DNA of 64,000 nt from Brugia malayi (lineage: Eukaryota; Nematoda; Chromadorea; Rhabditida; Onchocercidae): assembly GCF_000002995.4 (NCBI RefSeq), contig NW_025062479.1, positions 24,358,221 to 24,422,220 of the forward strand, written 5' to 3'. The position numbers and the translations under genes are program-made. Under the pieces are notes generated by a model. It made no database searches and was not told the DNA's origin. It was given only the letters and a program-made list of their open reading frames with translations. Shown here in pieces: positions 12,935 to 25,187 of this stretch (position 1 is its first letter; every line of letters starts with the position of its first letter).

Positions 12935-15924
12935 GAAAAAAAAAATGTAACTTTTACATTGTATTATTTTATTCTTTAAATTCCTAATAACAATTGTAGC
13001 TTTGTTTATGCAAACTAAAGAAAAGAATGCATTTATATTTTTTTTTTATTATTTAATAAAAAAGAAAAAAAATGTTATATAATACATTTATTTAGAAACT
13101 TATTTTACCATTACATTTTTTTTTTCCTTTCTTTTCAATAATAAAATATAATTAAAGAAATTTTCAATAAAAATATTTCAATAAAATGAAAACTATCTAT
13201 CATCTAAGCATTACCCTTTTAATTTATATTATAATTTCCATATATTTTCTTCTTTGTTAAATTTATCTTTTTTTCTTTTTTTTTTTTTTTCAAATTTTAT
13301 GAAACAATTTTTTTTTTTTTTTTTTTTGATATAAATGAAATATTAGCAATAGATATGTATGTATTTGAAATTAATGATTAAAAAAAGAAGAGAAAATGCA
13401 AGGGAGTAATTAATTTAAAGAAAAAAGAGAAAGAAATAATTTGTTTTATACATTTTGCATTTAATATCAAAAATGAAATGATAATTATATTTCAAATTTA
13501 ATTTAATCAATCATTTAATTTTAAATTATCTCATTAAAATTTATTGCAATTTTAATTACTACAATATTTCATTTGCTTTTTTTTGAGCATTAGAAATTGT
13601 GTAAAGTAATAAATGTTAGGTTAATTGCTTTTCTTTTCTTTTTTTTTCGAAATGTTTGATAATAAATTGCATTGAAATTTATTTATTTTAATAATTTTTA
13701 TTGCAGTATGAAAAAAGAAAAAATATATTGTACTAAATATATGATTGGTTAATTTTGCTAATTTAAATTTATCAATTTAAATCATTAATTTAAATTTAAT
13801 AATTGAAATAGTTTGAATTTGTCATCAATTGAAATTTAGGAACAAATTAAAAAAGTTAGTTGAAATGGAATGATTTTTTTTGAAATTGTTATTTTGAAAT
13901 TTCAATTTTTTTAAAAATTCTTTTCAGCATTAATTCTCGTTCACTTTTTTTTTTTTCGATCTTTTATCTCTAATCTTTCCTTTTTTATTTTTTTTTGCTC
14001 GATAAAAGTGAGAAATTTATTCAATTTTAACTTTGATAAAATGATAAATCGGGGAAGATTTAATTTATGAGAGTGATTTAATTGTATGCAAATTTTGGTG
14101 ACAATTTTAAAAAAAAAACTGTTAAATGGATAATATAATAGGAATGTTTAACTGATAATAAATGCGATAATTTTATTTATATATTTTATTATTTTATAGT
14201 TTAAAAAAAAATATAATTTGTATTTCTTTCTTTTTATATATTATATTAGTTTTAAATTTTGAAAATGTTGTGAAAAAGTGAGGAAAAACAAAAAAAAAAA
14301 AGAAATGAAATTTTAGAAGGAATCAAAGTTCTTCAAAAGTATCAATTTGATGTTAAATTTTAGAAATGCTTCTTTTTTTATACCAAAATTTCTTTTCATC
14401 ATTTTCTTCATCATAAGCTTTTCCTTTCTCGATGTTAGCATATTGGTTTACTTTTCTTCCTTTTTTTTTTTTTTTTTTTTTTTCCTTTTCTTCTATAAAA
14501 TTTGTTTTTTTTTATATTTAAAATTTTATTATACGTATAATTAATTTTATATTTTTCTTTATATATTAGTTTATAATTAATAAATTTATTTAAATTTTTA
14601 TGTTTAAACAAATTAAATTTACTCATTATATTTTTTTCTTTATAATAACTTTGCTTATTTATCAAATTATTTTCAACAATTTGATCTTTTGTTTTTTTAA
14701 AACTATTATTAGAATTAAATTCGTCGCATGTTATAATAGGTTGATATTATTTAGAATATGAAAAGATACTATTACTTTTAGTAAAATTTATAATTTTAAA
14801 ATTGCCTTTAATTATTTCATTCTTCTCTTGATTTATTCTAGGCTTCAATTTTTTTTTTTTTTTTTGAAATTACTTTAATTGATTAAAATGGTAATGGTTT
14901 AATAAAAAATTCTATTTTTATTACTTGCGAATAGATAAACAAAACAGTGTTTGTTAATCAATAACTTATAATTTATAATTAATAACTTATAATTTATAAT
15001 TAATAATGTACAAGGAGAAAAGATTAATTATTCCAAGCTATAATAATAATTAATGATATTTGAATGGATGTTTTTTTTTTTAATTTGAAATCGATATTGA
15101 AAAGAATGTTTGATTGAGTTATTAGCTGTAGTTTAGTGGATTTCTTTGTTGTTTTTTGCAAATTTATTAGTTTATTAGCAAATAAAACTCAACATAAGAC
15201 ATGAAAAAATTTTTATTAGTAATAATAATATTTAATGGTATAATGTATAGAATATAAAAGTTAGATTCAAATTTAATTAAATAAAAAAATGGCTAATTTC
15301 TTTTTTTTTTTTCTAACAATTATCTAAAAGTGATTTTTTTTTTTTTTTTTGCATAAGTTAAATATATGCGAAATTATTTTCATTAATAGATATTAATCAA
15401 AAATTAATGTTATTGAATAAAGTATCTAAAGTAATATTGAGATCAGTTTATTTTCATTCATTAATTAATTATTTATTATTTTTTCTTTTTATCTTTCTAT
15501 CTATCTTTTTTCTTCTTATCAGTAATGATTATATTGAAAGATTATTTAAATTCAAATGTTTATCATTGTATTATTATTATTATTATTATTTTTAATTTCT
15601 TAACTCTCTTCTGTCATCCTTTTTTTTTATACTATTTGTTAAATAATTTTTTATTAATTTTACTTCTTTATTTTTTTCATTTTTGCATTTTTATAAAAAA
15701 TCTATTGAGAGATTAGTTTAGAATATTTTAACTTACTAAAATATATGTATATTTATTAAATGATTATAATTGAATCTTTTTTTTTTTTCATCTTTTCATT
15801 TTCATTTTTTTTTTTTTCAGAAACGATTTTCCATTTGATTGATTAATTTCAAAAGTATCAATTCTTAAAATCTTTAAGTGTCATTTGTCAATGAATTCTT
15901 CTCTTCTTCTCTTTACAATTTTTC

Positions 15925-15955
<31 letters not shown>

Positions 15956-16263
15956 CCTATAAACTTTTTATTCATTAATTATTCGATGATGAATTTTCTT
16001 TTTTTATTTTAAATAAAAAAAAAAAAATTATCGTACAGTAATTCATATTGTACAATAATTCTTAAATGTTGTAATATTTTCGATTTTTTCTTTTTTTTTT
16101 AAAAAAGATTTGTTCATATAAATTGTTTAAATTCAATTTATGAATGCGAGATTTTTTTTTTTTTCCAACGTATTTGTTGAATTGTTTAAATAACGATTAT
16201 TTTTGATAGGTATAATAACATTTCAATACTTTTGATTATATTTTTATTAATAATAATTTTCAT

Positions 16264-16963
16264 AAAAAAAAAACACACGCAATTATCATTAATTAAAAAT
16301 ATATTATTGCAGAATTTAGGATATACTAAAATAATAATAATAATAGTAGTAGTATTAATAATAGTAATAATTGGAAGCAACAAATATATTTGGATATCAT
16401 TTTTTCTAATTTCAATACAAAATTATCATTAATTAAAAATATATTATTACAAAATTTGGGATATAATGGAATAACAATAATAATAATAATAGTGATAATA
16501 ATAATAATAATGATTGGAAGCAACAAATATATTTGGATGTCATTTTTTTTAATTTCAATACAAAATTATCATTAATTAAAAATATATTATTACAAAATTT
16601 GGGATATAATGGAATAACAATAATAATAATAATAGTGATAATAATAATAATAATGATTGGAAGCAACAAATATATTTGGATATCATTTTTTTTAATTTCA
16701 ATACAAAATTATCATTAATTAAAAATGTATTATTGCAGAATTTAGGATATACTGTAATAAAAATAATAATAAGAAAATAGTGATAATAATAATAATAATA
16801 ATAATAATATAATGATTGGAAACAATAAATATATTTGGATATCATTTTTTTTAATCTCAGTACACAATTATCATTAATTAAAAATATATTTTTGCAGAAT
16901 TTAGGATATACTGGAATAACAATAATAATAATAAGAAGAATAGTGATAATAGTAATAATAATA
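16264..16963 (+). repeat. Array of copies of the QSOX 5' UTR, start codon and signal peptide
   Basis: Monomers of 143-159 bp contain, in order: ATTATCATTAATTAAAAAT, a TATTATTGCAG acceptor-like site, AATTTAGGATATAC, an (ATA)n stretch, and (usually with ATGATTGG) TTGGAAGCAACAAATATATT plus GGATATCATTTTTT. TTGGAA starts at 16371, 16514, 16657, 16816 and 16968; the last is the real QSOX start exon. The first copy has AATAATTGG where the others have ATGATTGG. Copies 2-4 encode versions of the QSOX signal peptide (MIGSNKYIW-SFFLIS-) that run into stops. The acceptor is kept ahead of 16313, 16739 and 16898 but has lost its AG in the two units between. Confidence 0.88.
16888..16898 (+). promoter_or_regulatory. 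Candidate trans-splice acceptor of QSOX
   Basis: TATTTTTGCAG precedes 16898, 66 bases before the QSOX ATG, with no donor in the short leader between. It therefore looks like the outron acceptor for SL1 addition, or the acceptor of a 5' UTR exon. Near copies occur before 16313 and 16739. The sequence alone does not settle which one is used. Confidence 0.45.
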
Positions 16964-17836
16964 ATGATTGGAAACAACAAATATATTTGGATATCATTAT
17001 TTCTAATTTCAATATTATTTGTTGAACGAATAACGGTTACTGAAGTGGACGATGATTTACCAGTACCATCATCTTCTTTATATGGTCCAAATGATCATAT
17101 AACTATATTAAATAGTGATAATTTTGATAAGAAAGTATACAATAAGGTAAGTTAATTTTTATCACGAAAATTTTATCATTGAATAAAAGTTCATATTTAA
17201 AGTAAAATTTTTTCACTTTGAATAAGATATCAATTGAAATAATAATAACAGTTTGATCTTTTGATATACATATATATATATATGTATATATGCTTAGCTA
17301 AGAGATTATTTGCCAACATTTTAAATTTAAATAATATTAAATAAAATAAAAGATTTATTTTTATATAATCTGATAAAAAGATTTATTTTTAGATTTATAT
17401 ATGTATATTTTTTCATTCATATTTCATTTTAGTATAATTTAATTTAAATATTTTAAGCAATTATATCATTATTAATCATCATTTATTATTATTTTTTAGT
17501 TAGGCAGATTTGGATTATTGCTAAATTTTTTTTAATTATAATTTATTTAGTTATTTTTGTTTATTGCTTGCTTATAGAAATTTTAAATAAAGATAATTAA
17601 TTATTATAGAATAATAATTAAATTGAAAAATTTTTTGTAATTTAGAATCAAGTCTTTTTCATCGAATTTTTCTCGAGTTGGTGTGGTGCTTGTATTGGAT
17701 ACGCTGAAACTTACAAACAACTTGCAAAGTAAGCAAAAATTTATTTCATTTTAAATATTAGTCAAAAATTTGTTATAATTTTTTTTTTTTTTTTTTGTTT
17801 ATAAAATGCTTGTTTAGAGAGAGAAGATAAGAGAAG

Positions 17837-17878
<42 letters not shown>

Positions 17879-20800
17879 GAAAAGTAACGAAGTTTTTTGT
17901 GAGATTCTTTTTTTTGAATGGAAAAGTTAAGTAGAATTATTTAAGCTAATTAAAAAGATTTAAAAGAATTTAATAATTTCTTCCGTTTTTTTTTTTTTTT
18001 TTTCTTTCTTTTTTTTCTTGAAAATAGATTATGATAAAAGGAATAGAAAGCTATAAGAATTGATTATTTTCTTATTTTGCATTTTCATAATTTCTTTTCA
18101 TTCATTTTATTATTTACTTAGTAAAGTAAATAATAAATTGATGAAAAATTTTTGCATTTGCATTTTAAATTATGATTTGATCGATGTTCATTTGGTAATA
18201 TGTCAAAAAAAAAAAAAAAAAAAATTCATTTTAAACAAATTTAAATTATAGAATATGTTTAAATATTACTTCACTGATTTACTGATTTATGAATTATTAT
18301 TATTATTAAGTAAATTGTAAACTTTAAATAGTGAATTTTACAGAGCACAAAATTTATAATTTATATCAGAGATGATAATTTATTATCTCCTAATTACTTA
18401 TCTAAATTATTTTAAAGTTTCGTTTACTTTTTTACCTTCATAGTTTTAGGTTAACTTTTTGTTTATTGTCAAATTTTAAGTCAACTTAAGCATCAAATGA
18501 TAAAAATTCATATGTCAAATTGTAGTAAACAAGATCATAGTAAATTTTAATGATAGTAAATAAGATTTAATCATAGGAAATAAAATACTAAAGAATATTT
18601 TGCAGACAATTGCTACAATGGAAGCCAATTGTTCAAATTGCAGCTGTAGATTGTGCTGACAATAATAATTTAAAATTATGTCGAGAGCATAATGTTGATG
18701 CATTTCCAACTATTAAAGTAATACTTTTTTTTTTTTCTTTTCGAAAAATTTTTCAAATTTCAATTAAATTAGTCATATTTGTTATATCTTCTATATCATT
18801 TTTTCAAGAGATTATACCCTAATAAAATTCAGATTGTATCCTAATTTTAAAAAATCAAATATCATTTTATCCTTTCTTGTTTTACTAATTTATATAAATT
18901 TTATTTCAGTAATATTTTTAAATTGTTTGATTCTATGTATTAATATATTATTAAATAAAATTTAAAACTTTTTGATATAAACTTCTAAAAAATTTATATA
19001 TATATATATATATATAATTTGAAGTTTAGTAATAATATAAAATAAAAAAAAAAATATATGTATGATTTGAAATTTAATATTATTAGGATAAATTAAATTT
19101 ATTTATTGGAGAAATAAAATAGATGTATGATCTTCTTCCATGATAATTTTGTTTTTTTTTTTTTTTGTTAAAAAAAATTTTTTTTGAAGAATTTAAATTT
19201 TTTTTTTTTTCATTTCAGTATTTCAAATATATGTCAACAAATGCAAATGATGCTGTAGCATATAAAGGAAATAAACATAATTTAAATGAGGTAGCATTGG
19301 ATATTGCTCAATTGGTATATAATGATTGGATATATCGAAGACCTACAGAATGGCCTAATTTTCAAACTAGTGATAAGTAAGTTTGATTATTTTGCCATTT
19401 TATTTTCTTTTTTTAACTTAAGTTTATTTTTATGATGAAAATGATATTTTGAAGTACATTTTGATCTATTTTTTTTTTATATTACTATTTAAATTGTAAT
19501 TAATAAATTTAAATATTCTTTTGTGTGAATTCCAGAAAAAAGTGTTTGAAGTTATAGCATTTTGTAGTAAAGTGTAAGAATTTGAATTTATTTTAACATT
19601 TTTTTAAATTGATGTTTTATGGCATTTATTTCAGTTATGTGAGGCTTGAAGATATTTTACCTATAATACCACCTAGTACCTCATTGTTAGCTCTGATTGT
19701 TGAAGATAATCCCTCAAGGACAGCTTGGGCAGTAAGCAATGTTTTTCTTTTTTTTTTTTTAAAAAAAAAAAAAAATTTATAATTTTATTTACAATATTAA
19801 TAATGAATACTTCATACTATTATATAAGAATAATTGATATTCAAACTGAAAACTTTTCTTTTGTCTATTTTATATTAATTTGGTAAACAAGAAAAAAAAA
19901 AGTATTGAAAAATGTAAAAATTGATGTGAATTAGTAAATTAACTTTACTTAGTTTGTTTTTCTTTTCTTTTTTTTTTTTTTAGTTGTTTGTTTTCATATT
20001 CTATTATTTATTTGTTTATTTATGATTAGATAATTAATAATCATTAATGTATGAACTTTTTTATATGTTTTTTTTTTTTTTGTTTTTTGTTTTGTTACTA
20101 AAACTTTTGTTTACTAAAATATATTTTCATACAGGAAATGATAGCATTTGCTAGTGATAAACGAATTTATGTTGCGCAAATTCAACGTAATAATCCAATA
20201 GCAATGCAATTTGGTATTACAGCACCATTAGGAAAGTCACGATTGTTTTGCTAAAAAAGGGTCAACCAATTCCACTTTATATTTCAATGTAAAATTTTTA
20301 TTTTATATTATAAGTAATTTCTCTAGAAACTAACTGCCTAAAATTTATAGTTTGATCAAGAAAAAAAAAATAAGTAAATAAATAAATAAATAAATAAATT
20401 ATTAGGAATTTTTATCAAGGCTATCAATTTCATTTATTATTGTTTATTACTGTTTCATATTAATTTAATTGCAACATTTCAGTTTAATTTTTTTCTCATT
20501 TTGTATTATCTTATAAGTAATTTCTGTATAAAATTACATGAATAACCTGTCTAGAATTTGTAGTTTGATTAAAAAAATCAATAAATACACGAGTAGTTTG
20601 ATTAAAAAATAAATAAATAAATAAATAATAAATATTATTAGGAAATTCTTATCAAAACTAATAATGATTGTATGATCAGGTTCAATTGTTATTGTTTATT
20701 ACTGTTTCATATAATTTGATTGCAAAAAAAAAAAAAAAACAAATAAAATGTTTGTTTATTTTTTTTTTGAAGGGAACATGATACTTGGCTTCAAATGCAA

Positions 20801-23800
20801 GATAAAATTAATGAACATTTGGCACAAATTCCTGCCATAAATATACCTGTTCCATATCAGCCACATCAACCACATCAGGTATTTTTTTTTTTTTTTAATT
20901 CTTATTATTACTCTTACTTTTTCCTCTCTTTTCAATTTTTTTTTTTTTTAAATCATTTCTAAATTATTCAATATCAATTGATCAGCTGTTTCATTTATAT
21001 GTTATAATGAAAAATAATTTTTCATTGTATTTGCATGAAATAATTTTTAACGCATTTGATTTTAATTCTTAAATAAACTTTGTTAAGGAGTTTTTTTCAC
21101 GTATGGAAAATATGTCATATAATGGAATTGAATTTACATTCTTTAAATTTAGTTTGTATTCAAAAATTGCTGCTTTTGTTGTCAATATATTTAATCAACA
21201 GTTAAAATAGATTAGATATTAGTTAAAGATATGAATATTTGAAATTATTAAAATTAAAAATTAAATTTTTATTGATTTAGAATGAAGTATTACGTGATAC
21301 AAAGACACAAGATGATGTGAAACCATTGGTTACATGGAATCAATTTGAAGTTTGTTTTAAAGTTTGAAATTTGAAATTTGAAAGTTTCATATTTGTTGCA
21401 ATCATTTAATTATCCCTAAAAGATTAATTAAATGATTGACATATGATAATATTAAATATAAAAATGTTTTAATATAATATTAAATATTTTTTAAGGTACA
21501 AATGATGGATATTATAACTGCACTTCGTTATATGTTAATGGCTGAAATACCAAGGAAATCTGTAATTAAAGATGAAAAACTTACAGCACTGAAATTATGG
21601 GTTCATGCGATGAAAAAGGTTAAATTTATTATCATTAAATCTATTCATTATCATTAAATTTATTATCACTAAATCATTAAATTTACTATAATTTAAATTT
21701 CTTTTTTTTTTTTTTTTTTTGTTTACTTATAAAAGACTCTTTTATTCTTTTGTTTACTACCAATCATAATAATTATGATTGTAAAATTAATTGCAATTGA
21801 TAATAATTAGGATGAAATAGTTGTCATGTATTTTTGTTATAGTTTTTCTTTTTTTTTTTTTTAATATTTCAAAAATTGATTAAACTAAATAAAATAAATA
21901 ACTATATTAATAACAATTTTATAGTATATGCCGGGAACAATTCCTATAAGAAAATTGCTATACAGATTGGATCATTGGCTTAAAAATGTATCAACTGAAG
22001 TCATTTCTGAACAATGGACAAATCAAGTAAAAGTAATTCAGGTAATTATTATATCATTAATTTAATTAAATTTTTTTTTTTAACTTTTTTATATCATATT
22101 TTATTTACATTGAAATATTTGTATTGCTAGATTATATTAGATAAAATGCTAATGTATTTTTTTTTTTTTTTTATTATATTTGTAATGGATTTTTTGTTTT
22201 TGTTTTCTCATCTATTTCATTACTGCTAATCAAATGAGATATAAATTAATGTTGTTACTGATTAATTTTAATTTTTGAAACTTTTGTCATAAAAAAAAAA
22301 AAAATGATACATTTAAATTATATTTAAATTCTAATACTTTTGTTAGATGTCTGATAAGTCATTCACCAAATAATTTCACATTTGTAACTGATCTATGTGT
22401 AGATCATTAGATCATTTAAGCCATTATGCTAATTCCTTTTTCTCACACAATAAAAAACCCTTTGTTAGCAATCTTTGTTTCACATCAGTTAAATGTCCTC
22501 TACCGGATATCCGGTTGTCAGTTCGGTTCTGTATATAAACCAACCGATCCTCCATTACGATTATTCATTCTACATTTTGGGATGGTTTTTGTTTCACATC
22601 AGTTAAATGTCCTCTACCGGATATCTGGTTGTCAGTTCAGTTCTGTATATAAACCAACCGATCCTCCATTACGGTTATTCATTCTACATTTTGGGATGGT
22701 CTTTGTTTCACATCAGTTAAATGTCCTCTACCGGATATCTGGTTGTCAGTTCGGTTCTGTATATAAACCAACCGATCCTCCATTACGATTATTCATTCTA
22801 CATTTTGGGATGGATTTTGATATTATTTTAGTGTTTTATAATTATATTATATCTTTCGTTATGCGTTGTTATAATATTAATTTGTCGGGTTTAATTACCC
22901 AAGTTTGAGGTAAAATAAAATATTTGACACTTAATACATTCCATAACAATTTTTGATTGTATAACCTTTTTTTTTTTTTTTTTTAATTTAGGATCAATTA
23001 GGTCAGCCACTACCAAGTACAACCAATTATATGGCTTGTCGTGGATCAAAACCTCATTTTCGAGGATTTTCTTGTGGTATATGGACAATAATACATGCAA
23101 TGAGTGTTCAAGCATATAAACTTGAGCAAAATAGTAAGTAGTAAAAATAAAAAATAATTAAAAAAAAAAAAAAGAAAAAAATTTGTTCAGTATTAGTTTC
23201 AGGGAAAAAAAAAGATAACATTTGAAAATAAATTTTGAAATATTTATACTCATTATATATAATTTTAGTAAATTTAAATTATTTTCAGGTTTTTTTTTTC
23301 TGAGATTTTAAAATGTAAAAAGGAAAGGTAAATGAATGTATATGAAAATGAAATGAATGAAATTTGTTTTTCTCAAATTTTAAAATGACATACTTTTAGC
23401 AAAAAAAGAAAAACGATATTATTACATTCATGATATTATGAAAATTTCTAAGGAATAGTAATGCTACGAGTGTTAATAAAAATTTTTGAAATTGGTTGAA
23501 TCATTTTTTTTTTCCTCTCTTTAAATTATTATAAGCACATATTATGTTGATATGTTTCAAATAAAAAAAAAAAGAGATTGTTTATTTAAGAAAAAATGAC
23601 AGAAAGAAGATAGATCATTATATTTATTAGAATTAAATTTTTGAAATTAATTCTGATCCTTTGATCTTATTGTTTATAGATCTGAATTTTAATGCTAATA
23701 ATGATCTGATCGAAGATCATTATATTTATTAGAATTAAATTTTTGAAATTAATTCTGATCCTTTGATCTTACTGTTTATAGATCCGAATTTTAATGCTAA

Positions 23801-25156
23801 CAATGATCTGATCGAACCATTTCATCAATTTATATGGCATTTCTTTGGTTGCACCGAATGTGCAACTCATTTTCATGAAGGAATTTTAAGGCGAAATATG
23901 AGTGCTGTTGTCACGCCAGGTAGGTGATAATGATAAAGATGATAAAAGTTGAAAATGATAAAAGTAGAAAAAAAGATAAGTTATATTCCATTATGTTTAT
24001 ACACCAATATAAATGTTTTGTTTTTTCTTTTTGTCGTAATCATTATATTTACATAATTAATTTAATATCAAAATTATTATTATTATTATTATTAGATTTC
24101 TTAATCAATTTAATATCAAAAACCATATAAATTTTGTTAAATAGTTTTTTTTTAAGTGAAATGAATTTTATTATTGAAGAATATAAGTGATATTTTATTG
24201 CTATGTTAGCTTTATTATGAATTTTATTATGTTTTTTTTGGACTTTCTTGTTAAATTTATTTCAATATTTTATATAGAAATTTGTATATTTAGCGGATGG
24301 TGTAATGTGGTTATGGATGACACATAATATTGTCAACAAATATATCGCCAGTAAAGCATCAGAAGATCCAGTTTTTCCAAAACAACAATTTCCTCCTGTT
24401 TCTTTATGTCCAGAATGTAGAAAACAAGATGGAGAATTTGATAGAGAAGCTATATTGAATTTCTTGATCAGTTATTATAGTAATTTGAAGACTGATGGTC
24501 TTCGAGTAAGTTAGATTATGGACTATTTTACGAAACTTAAATAATTAGCAGACTTCTGAAAACTTTACTCTATTGTCACTTTAATTTTTTTTTTTCTTCT
24601 TCTTTTAGATATATCAAATTTCTCTAAATTTGAATTTGGAATTGTTTGAATTTGTTAAACTATTGAATTATTTTCAGTCTGCACCTGCTATAAAAGTGAG
24701 TGATTTTGAAGATGGTAAATTGGTAGCTGTTGAAACGAAACATTTAAGTCCAAAATTGCAAATAGGTGCATTTGATGTTGATGCTATAGAAGAAGCAGAT
24801 CAAAAAGTTAGTAATGAATTTGGTGACATACCTGGATGGGGATTTGTTGACAGTGATGCTTATGGTAAGTGTATTCTTTTTCATTTAAATATCATTAAAT
24901 AAATTATAAATGAAGGAAAAAGTATATTGAATTTATACATTTCAAGGATTATTATTGTGAATTGATGTTTCATCAAACAGTTGCATTAACATTCGATCAA
25001 TTTTTAAAGTAAATCTGAATCGATCAACAAACATAATAAGCCATGGTATTATTGTAAAAGGCAATATTTGTCAAGCTTTGTTGTCAACTTTTTGAATTTG
25101 AATTAATTTCATTATTTATTAAGATTAGATATTTTAAGTTCTATATAAGCTTGATA

Positions 25157-25187
<31 letters not shown>

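Larger units (their letters stand above)
6561..16263. other. Gene-free AT-rich interval between XPG and QSOX
   Basis: No exon with coding character was found on either strand. The interval holds homopolymers, (AG)n tracts near 10453-10490, 11608-11652 and 12901-12935, the CT/GT tract at 9752-9872, the ATT array at 10003-10345 and the 38-bp array at 12000-12545. Open frames here (poly-Leu, poly-Tyr, poly-Phe, poly-Lys) are translations of simple repeats. The 3' UTR of XPG should occupy the first few hundred bases. Confidence 0.7.

Noticed and set aside
22426..22908. 160-codon frame across the 114-bp repeats
   Set aside because: Open only because the unit length is a multiple of three; it lies inside a QSOX intron and overlaps SL1.
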